A stretch of DNA of 64,000 nucleotides from Enterococcus larvae. Its GTDB lineage: Bacteria > Bacillota > Bacilli > Lactobacillales > Enterococcaceae. Below, one piece after another: positions 34,225-43,012 of this stretch. The notes under the pieces are model-generated. The model searched no databases, was not told the origin of the DNA, and saw nothing but the letters and a program-made list of their open reading frames with translations. The position numbers were made by a program, and so were the translations under genes. Every line of letters starts with the position of its first letter. The first letter of the stretch is position 1. The stretch lies in contig NZ_JAEDXU010000004.1 in NCBI RefSeq assembly GCF_017830045.1, positions 301,295-365,294 of the forward strand. The letters are read 5' to 3'.

Positions 34225-34355
34225 AGAGTGTCAGACAATCATCAAAACAGACATTGTCTGACACTCTAAGCACGAATACATGGCGAGCCAAAAGCTGCTC
34301 CCTCGGAATTACGCTGAAGGAGCAGCCCGTTTTCGGCTCAGCCTCTTTTTTTATT
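34225..34355. repeat. Intergenic repeat family, copy C (short)
   Basis: AGAGTGTCAGACAAT...ATTGTCTGACACTCT forms a strong bidirectional terminator. The core ACGAATACATGGCGAGCCAA, an AGCTGCTCC/GGAGCAGC hairpin and the end block GGCTCAGCCTCTTTTT follow. It lies between convergent genes. Confidence 0.8.
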
Positions 34356-34366
34356 TCCAACTATTG

Positions 34367-34768
34367 TTACACACGATTTTTCTCCTTTTTAAATGAACAT
34401 AAGATGCTCCATTTATTTTGATGATGCACAGTAAAATCCTGTTGGTCCATTTCTTTGATTGCCATGATCTGCCTCATGACTCCCTCTGCATCCATTACAC
34501 TGTACGCCGGAAGGTCGATCATATCCACATAGGTCGTTTTGCCATATAGATAAGCCAACCGCGGAATCAGTTCTCTATTTGGATAACCCACCAATACAAC
34601 ATCTGCCGAGACAAACCGCTGCTTCATTTCCGAATAAGACGAAACCATCAGCTCAATTTCTCTACTCTCTTCCAACAACCCAACCAGCTTCTCATATAAA
34701 ACTTTGACTATATCAAAGCCTGCGTTTTTTTCATCTTCCATAAGTAGGACACGTATTTTCTTAGTCAT
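34367..34768 (-). CDS. Lactose/cellobiose-type EIIB-like protein lacking the active cysteine
   Basis: 133 residues. The fold pattern and the C-terminal half (SADVVLVGYPNRELIPRL, VDMIDLPAYSVMDAEGVMRQI) strongly recall PTS EIIB of the lichenan/cellobiose family. At the position of the CxxGxSTS phosphate loop, however, it reads LMEDEKNAGFD, with no Cys. It could not accept phosphate in the normal way, so it is more likely regulatory or a relic. Monocistronic, with no EIIA or EIIC beside it. Confidence 0.6.
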   Translation of the reverse strand: MTKKIRVLLMEDEKNAGFDIVKVLYEKLVGLLEESREIELMVSSYSEMKQRFVSADVVLVGYPNRELIPRLAYLYGKTTYVDMIDLPAYSVMDAEGVMRQIMAIKEMDQQDFTVHHQNKWSILCSFKKEKNRV

Positions 34769-34945
34769 CCTTCAGCCATCCTTTCATATTTTTATGCAAC
34801 TATATGAGCAACGACGCTCATCTCAATCTTCTCGAAACACCTGTATAATCACAGTTTAAAGGTTAGAGTCAACTTTAAGTCAACAGTTTACCCTCAAAAA
34901 ATTAATTTTCCTCTTCGTTTTTCTTAAAAAAGTTTATAACTCTCC

Positions 34946-34976
34946 TTGACCCTCCCGCTAGGGGAGGATATATGCT
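34946..34976 (+). promoter_or_regulatory. MerR-type promoter of the ABC exporter operon
   Basis: TTGACC (34946-34951), a 19-base spacer and TATGCT (34971-34976). The spacer contains the dyad CTCCCGCTAGGGGAG. This architecture matches the promoter at 18161 and points to the MerR protein encoded at 36543. Confidence 0.82.
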
Positions 34977-34998
34977 CTTACTGAGAGGAGGAATTCTA

Positions 34999-35721
34999 AT
35001 GAAAAATCACATTATTGTTAACGACTTAGTCAAAAAAATAGGGGATCGCACAATTGTTGATCAGCTCTCATTTTCCGTATCCAAAGGACAGGTTTTTGGA
35101 TTGCTTGGCTCGAATGGGGCTGGAAAGACCACAACGATCGAATGTATTTTAGGCATCAAAAAATTCAATAGCGGGCAGGTTGAGATACTTGGGGAGGCCC
35201 CTGGAAAAAATCGTAAGACACTGTTTCAGAAAATCGGTGTTCAGCTGCAGGCCTCTAGCTATCAGAACAATATCAAGGTGGCCGAGCTATGCGAAGAGAT
35301 TGCTGTTTTATACGATCATCCGAAAGATTACAAAGAACTACTGGAGACCTTTCATCTCTCCCACTATGAAAAGCAACCGGTTGAAAAATTATCTGGTGGT
35401 GAAAAACAAAAGCTATCGATCATTCTTGCTTTGATCCCTAATCCTGAAATCATTTTCTTAGATGAGCTGACTACCGGCTTGGACACAGAAGCTAGGAGAG
35501 AAGTTTGGGGAATCTTGAAGAAACTAAAAGCATCTGGTATCACGATCTTTCTGACCACTCATTACATGGAAGAAGCAGAGGCACTTTGTGATTACCTTTA
35601 TCTGATCAATCGAGGAAAAAAAGTGATTGAAGGAACAGTTGCAGAATTGATCGAACAAAGCGGAGCCTCTACTTTGGAGGATGCGTATCTATATCATATG
35701 GAGGGTGTAAGCTATGCGTAA
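34999..35721 (+). CDS. ABC transporter ATP-binding protein (CcmA/drug-exporter type)
   Basis: 240 residues. Walker A GSNGAGKTTT, signature LSGGEKQKLS, Walker B IIFLDELTTGLD and the H-loop TTHYMEEAEAL are all intact. The ATG at 34999 follows GAGGAGGAATTCTA. It overlaps the permease gene by 8 bases. With the permease it forms a two-gene ABC-2-type exporter, probably of a drug or amphipathic compound, under MerR control. Confidence 0.93.
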   Translation: MKNHIIVNDLVKKIGDRTIVDQLSFSVSKGQVFGLLGSNGAGKTTTIECILGIKKFNSGQVEILGEAPGKNRKTLFQKIGVQLQASSYQNNIKVAELCEEIAVLYDHPKDYKELLETFHLSHYEKQPVEKLSGGEKQKLSIILALIPNPEIIFLDELTTGLDTEARREVWGILKKLKASGITIFLTTHYMEEAEALCDYLYLINRGKKVIEGTVAELIEQSGASTLEDAYLYHMEGVSYA

Positions 35722-36454
35722 ATTTCTAACATTAGTCAAAATCGAAGGAAAGCTGGGCCTACGTTCTCTGGATGGTGTACTCTTTGGTATCGGTATGCCG
35801 CTGGGAATCCTCGTACTTATTTCTTTTATCGCCGGCAATCAGCAGGTCGCAAACGGCGATTATACTTTTTTAGACAGCAGCTTCAGCTCCCTGCTTGCAG
35901 TCGGGATTTGTGCCACTGCATTTATGGGGATACCATTGACAATTTGTGACTATCGCGATAAAAAGATATTGAAGCATTATTGTGTGACTCCTGCCAGTCC
36001 GACCTTAATCCTGACGGTTCAGTTTTTCGTCGGCACGCTAACGGCTGTTGCTTCTGCACTTACGATCATTTTTACCGCAACGGTTTTTCTAGGCTATCAG
36101 ATGAATGGCAGCTGGCTGCTATTGATTGGTGCGTACTTCTTGGTTATGCTTTCTATGTACAGTATCGGTATGCTGATCGCCAGTCTATGCCCAACACTGA
36201 AAATCGCTAATCTGGTCTGCACCTTTGTCTATTTTCCAATGTTGTTTTTATCCGGAGCAGTCATTCCCTTTGAGCTATTTCCAAAGGCTTTCCAGAATGT
36301 CGCAAGCGTCCTGCCTCTGACACAGGGGATCAAGCTGTTAAAATCGATCACACTAAATGAACCGATTGGAAATCCGCTGATGATCATCTTATTGATGGTT
36401 ACCATCACCTTGATTTGCGGTTCACTAGCCATCAAGCTGTTTCGTTGGGAATAA
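35714..36454 (+). CDS. ABC-2 type transporter permease
   Basis: 246 residues with six hydrophobic helices. FLSGAVIPFELFPKAFQNVASVLPLTQG near residue 178 is the ABC-2 signature region. Coupled to the ATPase gene by overlap. A hairpin GCTGATTCCCCG/CGGGGATCAGC (36464-36491) without a T run follows and could reduce read-through into merR. Confidence 0.9.
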   Translation: MRKFLTLVKIEGKLGLRSLDGVLFGIGMPLGILVLISFIAGNQQVANGDYTFLDSSFSSLLAVGICATAFMGIPLTICDYRDKKILKHYCVTPASPTLILTVQFFVGTLTAVASALTIIFTATVFLGYQMNGSWLLLIGAYFLVMLSMYSIGMLIASLCPTLKIANLVCTFVYFPMLFLSGAVIPFELFPKAFQNVASVLPLTQGIKLLKSITLNEPIGNPLMIILLMVTITLICGSLAIKLFRWE

Positions 36455-36542
36455 CAACTATACGCTGATTCCCCGATTTTCGGGGATCAGCTCAATAAAT
36501 TAACCTACAAATCAAATAGAGTAATAAGAAAGGGGATCATCT

Positions 36543-37376
36543 ATGAATCTCGAATGCAAGAAAGAAGAGGAAAAGCTTTACCGTATCGGCATGTTCTCCC
36601 GTATGAATCACGTCACCATCAAAGCTCTGCGGCACTACGATGACGTTGGTCTTTTAAACCCCCAGTTCATCGATCCGGAAAACGGCTACCGTTATTACAG
36701 CTCCAGCCAACTGCCTGTACTTCATCAGCTGATTGCGTTGCGAAAAATCGGCTTCTCGTTAGATGAGATCAAACAGGCACAAAGCGGTACTCATGAAGAA
36801 AATCTTCTGAAAAGGAAAAAGCAGCAGCTAATGAAAGAAATCGCTGATCGAATGACGATGCTCTCTTTACTGGAAGGCTATGTCCAGACGAAGGATGAAG
36901 AAACAGCCTATCATCCAGTCATCAAGGAGCTGCCTGAAGTCACTGTTGCTGCAATGCGTATTCAGCTGCCTAATTACGGCGCATTATTTTCTCATGTACC
37001 GGCAATGGGTGCGGAAATGGAGCAACTGGGCTGTGAATGTATCGAGCCCGGCTATTGCTTCAATATCTATCATGACGGCGAATACCGAGAAGAAGATATT
37101 GATGCGGAAATCTGTGAAGCTGTTGTTGAGAAGAAGGAAGACAGCGAAAGAATTACCTTCAAAGAATTTCCAAAAGTCGATACAGCCATCTGTGTTCTCC
37201 ATCAAGGTGCCTACGAAGGCTTTCCGAAGGCCTATGCTGCTGCGATTCGTTTTATTGAGACAAACGGCTATGAAATCATTGGCGCGCCTCGAGAGCATTA
37301 CATCGATGGTTTATGGAACAAAGACACCGAGGAAGAATGGCTGACAGAAATTCAATTCCCCGTTCAGAAAAATTAG
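36543..37376 (+). CDS. MerR family regulator with GyrI/BmrR-like effector domain
   Basis: 277 residues. The winged helix (RIGMFSRMNHVTIKALRHYDDVGLLNPQFID), a coiled coil at 85-120, and a GyrI-like multidrug-binding domain with EFPKVDTAICVLHQGAYEGF follow in order. AAAGGGGATCATCT precedes the ATG. It likely activates the upstream ABC exporter from the 19-bp-spaced promoter at 34946 when it binds a drug. Confidence 0.9.
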   Translation: MNLECKKEEEKLYRIGMFSRMNHVTIKALRHYDDVGLLNPQFIDPENGYRYYSSSQLPVLHQLIALRKIGFSLDEIKQAQSGTHEENLLKRKKQQLMKEIADRMTMLSLLEGYVQTKDEETAYHPVIKELPEVTVAAMRIQLPNYGALFSHVPAMGAEMEQLGCECIEPGYCFNIYHDGEYREEDIDAEICEAVVEKKEDSERITFKEFPKVDTAICVLHQGAYEGFPKAYAAAIRFIETNGYEIIGAPREHYIDGLWNKDTEEEWLTEIQFPVQKN

Positions 37377-37426
37377 AAAAAACACTTCGAGTCGCCTGAT
37401 TTATTCACGACTCGAAGTGTTTTTTT
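37377..37426. terminator. Bidirectional terminator
   Basis: AAAAAACACTTCGAGTCG pairs with CGACTCGAAGTGTTTTTT, between the convergent merR gene and the frameshifted minus-strand gene. Confidence 0.88.
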
Positions 37427-37445
37427 CACATTTGTAAAAACTATC

Positions 37446-38053
37446 CTATTTTACGATTTCAACCGGCTGCAGCATTGATTGGCGTTCTTCCTTGTGATCG
37501 TATTCATCATAGGGATTAAAAAGTATCCTGCTCCCTTGCCAGCTTAGCTGATAGGTCGCCTGCAGCGTTGGAACTCTTCATGGAATATGTCCCCAATCAA
37601 CGTATAGATACTCCCTGTATCGGCTCCCTTGACATTTTCGAGGGTTTCGCCTGTTTGTCTGTCTATAGTTATCATTTTCCGTTCCGTTTCAGTAAACGTA
37701 TGGAGCGTTGCAAATGTAGTCGACGCGAAACCTTCTTCCCCTGCTTCCGAGTGCATGTCTACTACAATCCACTTATATTTCATCAGATCTTCCTTCGTTA
37801 CCTGCGCTCCATGCTCAATTTCGATTGGGCGTACAGCAGCTGTCCCAGCAACAGTTGGTTCTTCGACCGCACTTGTTTCTGCTTTTTCCGGTAAAGCAAA
37901 TGGTTTCTTCGCTACCTTATTCAGCTTTGCTCCCGGTCCGCTTTCCTGACCGGCATCTGCTGAATTATTCATGGTATACAACAAAACAGTACCGCCCATC
38001 AATACAACACTAACTCCTAAAACTACCCACTTCCCAATTGTTCGTTTCATCAT
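37446..38053 (-). pseudogene. Frameshifted membrane-anchored protein related to the neighbouring anti-sigma factor
   Basis: From ATG 38053 (after GAGGAGAGTGACA) the frame gives an N-terminal membrane anchor and an exported domain but leaves frame at about 37585 and stops at 37544. One base more there would restore a frame ending DEYDHKEERQSMLQPVEIVK with TAG at 37446. That end is clearly homologous to the anti-sigma C-terminus (DANDHKEERQMVLEPRK). Hence a one-base deletion, real or a sequencing error. It has its own ECF promoter. Confidence 0.75.
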
Positions 38054-38105
38054 TGTCACTCTCCTCGTTTACTGATCCGCGGCAGAAAATAGCCACTTCA
38101 TTAGA

Positions 38106-38135
38106 ATAGTGCCGAAAACAACCGAAATGGTTTCA
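38106..38135 (-). promoter_or_regulatory. ECF sigma promoter of the frameshifted gene
   Basis: The minus strand reads TGAAACC (38135-38129), 14 bases, CGGCACTAT (38114-38106). It is identical in both boxes and spacing to the promoter of the sigma operon at 39561. Confidence 0.85.
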
Positions 38136-38140
38136 ACTTT

Positions 38141-39007
38141 TTATTTTCTAGGCTCCAGAACCATTTGCCGCTCTTCCTTATGGTCATTTGCATCTGATGG
38201 CCAAAAAACAAGCCTGTCGCCATCTCTATAGATATGATAACTCGAATGAAGCCCGCCTATCGCATCATAAGTAATTTGTATTTCATTACCATTGACTGTA
38301 TACGTACCAAAAATCACCGTGTCATTATCATCCAGAGTATTTTTCAATATCGCAGCATCAAAAGTCAAAATACTGAAAGCCTCATCATCATCGCCCTCCA
38401 TCATCCATTCATGAGCAATTAAATCAGGAGCTGTCTCAGTCTCCAACGCATCCACGTCTGCCTGTGTATATCTCTTTACAATAATCGGCTCCAGCACTAT
38501 CTTCTCTGACTCATCCTCTACTGGTGTCAAAGTAATAGCTTGACCTTCCTTAGTCAGTGTATAAGAATATTGAATCGTCTCTGTCGAATCAAATAACTGC
38601 AATGTATCCCCCACAATCGTATAGCCATAAAATACCGACTCCTGATTTAGTGCTTTCACCTGCACTTCACCAACTGAAAAAGAATAAAAGGTTTCATCTG
38701 CTGTCCGCCAATTATACGCTGATAGTTCTCCTCTGCTTATCATAGGTTCGGTTACTGTTGAAGAAACTGTAGTAAGCAAGTCGTTCGGTTTAGATGTTTC
38801 TGGTTTCAGCATAGTGACACGTACCAAAATCAAGATACTGGCCACCGCTGCCAATGTCACACTGATCTCAACCCACAAGCCAGCTCGCCTTGGTTTAGCT
38901 GCAGGTGCCGCTTGAAGCCCGCGAGCCAATGCTCGCTGAACTTCATTTTTTGGAACGCTGATCTGATCAACGGCTTTTCGAAAAAGTTCTTTATCTTGAT
39001 CTGTCAT
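38141..39007 (-). CDS. Putative anti-sigma factor, membrane-anchored
   Basis: 288 residues. The cytoplasmic N-terminus (MTDQDKELFRKAVDQISVP, about 45 residues) would bind sigma. One transmembrane helix (ISVTLAAVASILILVRVTML) and a long extracytoplasmic domain with repeated TYTVNG/DGDRLVFWP motifs follow. The ATG at 39007 follows GGGGGAGGATTATT; it overlaps the sigma gene by 17 bases. This topology and coupling are standard for ECF anti-sigma factors. The extracellular part is shared with the neighbouring frameshifted gene. Confidence 0.8.
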   Translation of the reverse strand: MTDQDKELFRKAVDQISVPKNEVQRALARGLQAAPAAKPRRAGLWVEISVTLAAVASILILVRVTMLKPETSKPNDLLTTVSSTVTEPMISRGELSAYNWRTADETFYSFSVGEVQVKALNQESVFYGYTIVGDTLQLFDSTETIQYSYTLTKEGQAITLTPVEDESEKIVLEPIIVKRYTQADVDALETETAPDLIAHEWMMEGDDDEAFSILTFDAAILKNTLDDNDTVIFGTYTVNGNEIQITYDAIGGLHSSYHIYRDGDRLVFWPSDANDHKEERQMVLEPRK

Positions 39008-39539
39008 AATAATCCTCCCCCAGTATTTTACGAAGCTGTTCACGCCCTCGTTTCAAATTTGTTTTGACTGTCCCTTCTTTCAGCTCCAATAATTGACCAA
39101 TCTCCCTGACGGAAAAATCCTGATAATAATACAGCTGCAGCACCAATCGATACTTATCCTCCAACATCATGACCGCCTTCAGTATATCTATGGAAGTACT
39201 ATCCGTAAATATAAGGCCTGCTCGATCCACCCATTCCTGATTTCCCTCAACTAACACTTCATGCTGTCTATTCTTGAACAGCTTCCCAGTTTGGCGAATC
39301 ATGATCTTACAAAACCATGTTAAAAAATAGTTTGGTTCTTTCAGCGTACGGATTGCATCAACTGATTGTGCCGCTGCCTCCTGCAAAATATCCAGTGCAT
39401 CCTGTTGATTGCCTGTATAAATATAGGCCATCTTATAGATATACGCCTGATTTTTTTCTAAAATGAGGCCCAACGCCTCTTTGTCTCCTTTAATTGCCCT
39501 TTTCACCCAAACGATTTCTTCATTTTTGCTGTTCCCCAT
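38991..39539 (-). CDS. ECF-type RNA polymerase sigma factor
   Basis: 182 residues. Region 2 (YKMAYIYTGNQQDALDILQEAAAQSVDAIRTLKEPNYFLTW) and region 4 (LQLYYYQDFSVREIGQLLELKEGTVKTNLKRGREQLRK) are both complete. The ATG at 39539 follows AAAGGGGTGAAAAAA. It likely transcribes its own operon and the gene at 37446-38053 from the TGAAACC/CGGCAC promoters, as part of an envelope-stress response similar to SigV-type systems. Confidence 0.92.
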   Translation of the reverse strand: MGNSKNEEIVWVKRAIKGDKEALGLILEKNQAYIYKMAYIYTGNQQDALDILQEAAAQSVDAIRTLKEPNYFLTWFCKIMIRQTGKLFKNRQHEVLVEGNQEWVDRAGLIFTDSTSIDILKAVMMLEDKYRLVLQLYYYQDFSVREIGQLLELKEGTVKTNLKRGREQLRKILGEDYYDRSR

Positions 39540-39560
39540 TTTTTTCACCCCTTTACTATA

Positions 39561-39590
39561 ATAGTGCCGAAAAGTTCGCGATTGGTTTCA
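39561..39590 (-). promoter_or_regulatory. Autoregulatory ECF sigma promoter
   Basis: TGAAACC (39590-39584), 14 bases, CGGCACTAT (39569-39561) on the minus strand, directly upstream of the sigma gene. The twin is at 38106-38135. Confidence 0.87.
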
Positions 39591-39698
39591 ATAAATTTAT
39601 TTTTTTTCTGACACAGGATACGCTGTTTAAACAACGCTTTTCAAGTCGCATCGTCTACTATACAATAATGATAACAACTTTTTTACAGGAGAAAAATC

Positions 39699-40283
39699 AT
39701 GGAGAAAAAAATTTATGCATCTTTTGATGCGCAGACCATTCGTGTTTATCAAGCATATAATCATACAATTGCTGACGAGGCCATTAAACTTGGACATTTC
39801 GGTCCGCATTTCAAAATGGAGCGAATGACTTGGATCAAGCCGTCCTTTCTTTGGATGATGTATCGGGCTGGATGGGCATCGAAAGAAGGACAGGAGCGGA
39901 TACTCGCAATTGACCTATCGATTGAAGGGTTTCGCGAAATCCTTCAGGGAGTTGTTTTATCAACTTACAATAAAGAAATTTATCAGACGGATGAAAATTG
40001 GCGGGAGAAGGGGAAACAGGCTTTAGTTAGATGTCAATGGGACCCGGACAAAGATATCTACTCTCAACCAATGGAAAGAAAAGCGATCCAGCTTGGACTA
40101 CGTGGGGAAATGGTGGAAAAATATGTCCATCAATGGACAACGAAAATCACAGATATCACAGCCGAAGTTCGTGAAGCTAAGAAACTGTTGGGTACAGGGG
40201 ATATAGGAAAAATAGACCTGCCGACGGAGACAGAATTTCCACTTACAGCTGCTGAAAAGAAAATCCTAGGCATCACTAAATAA
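39699..40283 (+). CDS. DUF4291 family protein
   Basis: 194 residues. IYASFDAQTIRVYQAYN at the start and MERMTWIKPSFLWMMYRAGW (about residues 42-61) are diagnostic of DUF4291. QWDPDKDIYSQPMERKAIQLGLRG follows. Cytoplasmic, of unknown biochemical role. TTACAGGAGAAAAATC precedes the ATG. Confidence 0.87.
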   Translation: MEKKIYASFDAQTIRVYQAYNHTIADEAIKLGHFGPHFKMERMTWIKPSFLWMMYRAGWASKEGQERILAIDLSIEGFREILQGVVLSTYNKEIYQTDENWREKGKQALVRCQWDPDKDIYSQPMERKAIQLGLRGEMVEKYVHQWTTKITDITAEVREAKKLLGTGDIGKIDLPTETEFPLTAAEKKILGITK

Positions 40284-40364
40284 TTTTCCATTAAGCTCTT
40301 GTTGATTATTTTCGATGTTCAGCAGGCAACGGTTTAAATAAATGAACTATAACGAGGTGATATG

Positions 40365-41240
40365 ATGCAAATCAATCGAATGCTGGAAACCGTATTGATC
40401 CTTTTATACCGCAAGAAAACTACTGCCAAAGAACTGGCAGAACGCTTCGAGGTCTCTTCTCGCACGATTTACAGAGATATCGATGCGTTAAGCCTTTCCG
40501 GAATCCCGGTTTATTCCATCAAAGGAAAAAACGGCGGAATTTTTTTAGACGATTCCTTTACATTGGATCAAGCATTACTTAACGGGTCACAGCAGGAAGA
40601 TCTTTTTTTAGCACTCAACCTCCTAAAATCCTTAGGAATTCTGGAAACAGATAAGCTCCTGCATAAATTTGAATCTGTCTTCCAGTTGAAAGACTGGATT
40701 GAAATCAGCCTGCCTTCCTCGCTCCCTGACGGAGACGATACCTTTTCGATAGTGAGAAAAGCTGTTTTGCTGACAAGAAAAGTGACATTCATTTTCTACA
40801 GCAAGCACGGTCAGACGATGCTGCTGACTGTCGAGCCGCTAAAAATCATTTTTAGAGGGCAATCATGGTTTCTGCTTGCACACCTTTCAGAAGAACAGCA
40901 ATACCGCCTTTTCCCAATAGAGAGTATCAAATCTGTTCAGCTGCTGGATGAAAGTTTTCATCCAGAATTACCCGAGGATATCGACGCCTTAGTTGATACC
41001 TTCCAAGTCACATTGCAATTCAGCAAACGGATCGCCTATAATCTTTATGATCGCTTTTTCCACGAAAAAGCTACGGTCAATGCGGACAACAGCTATAATA
41101 TTACCTTTGAATTTTCCCGAATCGACGATCTCTACAGCTTTCTGCTCCCCTTTGGAAAAAATGTTCGAATCATCGAACCGGAATGGGTCAAAGAAACGGT
41201 TTGTGCTCATGCCAAGTATTTTTTAGAAAACAATTTATAA
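40365..41240 (+). CDS. YafY-type transcriptional regulator with HTH_11 and WYL domains
   Basis: About 291 residues. The DeoR-like HTH_11 (TTAKELAERFEVSSRTIYRDIDALSLSGIPVYS) is followed by a WYL-type ligand domain (TVEPLKIIFRGQSWFLLAHLSEEQQYRLFPIESI) and a WCX C-terminus. AACGAGGTGAT precedes the ATG. Followed after 147 bp by a GyrI-like gene that may be its target. Confidence 0.88.
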   Translation: MQINRMLETVLILLYRKKTTAKELAERFEVSSRTIYRDIDALSLSGIPVYSIKGKNGGIFLDDSFTLDQALLNGSQQEDLFLALNLLKSLGILETDKLLHKFESVFQLKDWIEISLPSSLPDGDDTFSIVRKAVLLTRKVTFIFYSKHGQTMLLTVEPLKIIFRGQSWFLLAHLSEEQQYRLFPIESIKSVQLLDESFHPELPEDIDALVDTFQVTLQFSKRIAYNLYDRFFHEKATVNADNSYNITFEFSRIDDLYSFLLPFGKNVRIIEPEWVKETVCAHAKYFLENNL

Positions 41241-41387
41241 TATGACATGATTCGGCACTCTGCCATGATAGACTATAGAAAACAATGCATTGTTTCACTT
41301 ATTTTATCAGAGTTCAGCTTGTGCACCTTCTAGAGAGCGTGATTACTCTGATAGTGATTCTTCCTTAAAAACGAAAGGAGCATGACC

Positions 41388-41861
41388 ATGAACATCGAAA
41401 AAATCACAAAGCCTGAGCAAATCATCATCTCCATTACCCATACAGGTCTAAACGTTACAGAGCTTCCAAAAATCATTGGACCAACCTTTATGGAAATCGG
41501 GAAATATATTTCTGAACAGGGCGCCGCCATACTCAGTAATCCATTTGTCTCCTTTAAAAACATGGATGAAACCGGCAAGCTGGACGAATCACAAATTGAA
41601 ATGGAGATTGGTTTTCCTGTAGACAAGCTGATTCCTGAAAACGAGTCGATCAAAGCCTATCGCTTACCCTCATATAAAGCTGTATCTGTCCTATATGTAG
41701 GTGATTATGATCAGGGGATGATCGACATCTATCGCCGGCTTTTTGAAGAAATCAAAGCAAACGGCGGGATCTTCATGAATCGCTCTTACGAATATTACCT
41801 AAGCGACGAAGAAATCGACCTGTCAAAGCAGGAAACAATCATTGAACTGCCCTATCGCTAA
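41388..41861 (+). CDS. GyrI-like (AraC effector-binding) small-molecule-binding protein
   Basis: About 157 residues, a stand-alone effector-binding domain: MEIGFPVDKLIPENESIKAY, LPSYKAVSVLYVGDYDQG, YYLSDEEIDLSKQETIIELPYR. No DNA-binding part. The ATG at 41388 has AAAGGAG seven bases upstream. Likely binds hydrophobic compounds; it lies behind a YafY/WYL regulator. Confidence 0.82.
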   Translation: MNIEKITKPEQIIISITHTGLNVTELPKIIGPTFMEIGKYISEQGAAILSNPFVSFKNMDETGKLDESQIEMEIGFPVDKLIPENESIKAYRLPSYKAVSVLYVGDYDQGMIDIYRRLFEEIKANGGIFMNRSYEYYLSDEEIDLSKQETIIELPYR

Positions 41862-41866
41862 TAAAA

Positions 41867-42100
41867 AGAGTGTAAGACAATAACCAAATTAGGAATTGTC
41901 CCACACTCTAAACACGAATAAACGGCGAGCCAAAAGCAGCTCCTTCGAAATTCAGCCGAAATTGCTTTAGCACACAGCAACCACCGCAGTAGAGCTGATG
42001 TGGCAAAGTACCTACTTGGATACTGAAAATAGGAAAAGCTATTTTCGTATACTTCTTCTTAATTCTCGGAGCATTCCACTTTTGGCTCAGCCTCTTCTTC
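41867..42100. repeat. Intergenic repeat family, copy D
   Basis: AGAGTGTAAGACAAT...ATTGTCCCACACTCT forms a terminator hairpin. CACGAATAAACGGCGAGCCA is the core, and the end block is TTTTGGCTCAGCCTCTTCTT. It also contains GCAAAGTACCTACTTGG, a variant of the AAAGTACCTACCTGG block of copies B and F. It lies between convergent genes. Confidence 0.8.
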
Positions 42101-42111
42101 ATATACTATTC

Positions 42112-42831
42112 TTATACTTCCTTACCCATTTTTGACTTGGAGGAAATCAAGCGACTGCGACCACTGACTTTCACTAACAAAGGCAGCTCCTTCAGTGCAT
42201 CTTTTCCGATCCATTGCTGTGCTTTAGATTCTTGCTCAGTTAGCCAAGCAGCGGCCTCTATACTCATTTCCCTTGCTTCCTCATTGGTTTTCCCAAGCTC
42301 TCGTAGTGCCCACGAGGCAGCTTTTTTTACCAATAGACGATCATCTTCACTATTTGTCTTGATCAACTCCAGATACGTATCGATTTCATCATTTGTCAGT
42401 TCTGCATGTGTTGAGGTACTGGCAATCAGTGTGAACGCTGCACGTTTATAGTACAGACGATCCTCTCCAATCCAGCTTCTGATCCACTGCCCATAGTCTT
42501 CTTTTTTGATCAACACAGTTTTACAGAATAAATCACATAAATCCCATGAATAGATTTCTTCCATAAATGAGGCAGTTTCTTCATCACTAAAATCAGCAGG
42601 TCTCAGTGCCAGCACGGCAAGAATTTTACATTCATGGTACCCTGTCTGCCAAAGCGCCTGAATAAACACCTTGTCCTTCGGCATTTTCTTTGCCAGCTTC
42701 CTCAAATCCGCTGTCGCAACACCAATCGTTTCCGCTTCTGGTATTCCCAGCTTCACAACATTTTTCTTATATTTTTCTGAGGCATGCTCTTCTAAAAACA
42801 GCAGTACTTCTTCAATCATCATAGTTCTCAT
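42112..42831 (-). CDS. DNA alkylation repair protein (AlkD/AlkC-like HEAT repeats)
   Basis: 239 residues of paired helices. KLGIPEAETIGVATADLRKLAKK, WDLCDLFCKTVL and RLLVKKAASWALRELGK are typical of the ALR fold that excises N3/N7-alkylpurines without base flipping. AGGAGGATAG precedes the ATG. Monocistronic. Confidence 0.9.
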   Translation of the reverse strand: MRTMMIEEVLLFLEEHASEKYKKNVVKLGIPEAETIGVATADLRKLAKKMPKDKVFIQALWQTGYHECKILAVLALRPADFSDEETASFMEEIYSWDLCDLFCKTVLIKKEDYGQWIRSWIGEDRLYYKRAAFTLIASTSTHAELTNDEIDTYLELIKTNSEDDRLLVKKAASWALRELGKTNEEAREMSIEAAAWLTEQESKAQQWIGKDALKELPLLVKVSGRSRLISSKSKMGKEV

Positions 42832-43012
42832 CTATCCTCCTGATTTACCGCAGAAAAGGAGTCGCTCCATTGAATGTCATTACCGATTTTTTTCTGCTTT
42901 TCTCTACTGTACTATAAAAATCAGTAGACGCCTATAATGTTTTAAAAGGATTTTGTGAAACTCCATAAGTATTGTACAATCAAAATAGCTTAAGAAAATC
43001 GAGGAAATGATC

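Noticed and set aside
36880..37344. 154-residue frame inside the MerR gene
   Set aside because: It is an overlapping frame in a well-supported MerR/GyrI protein and has no ribosome binding site.
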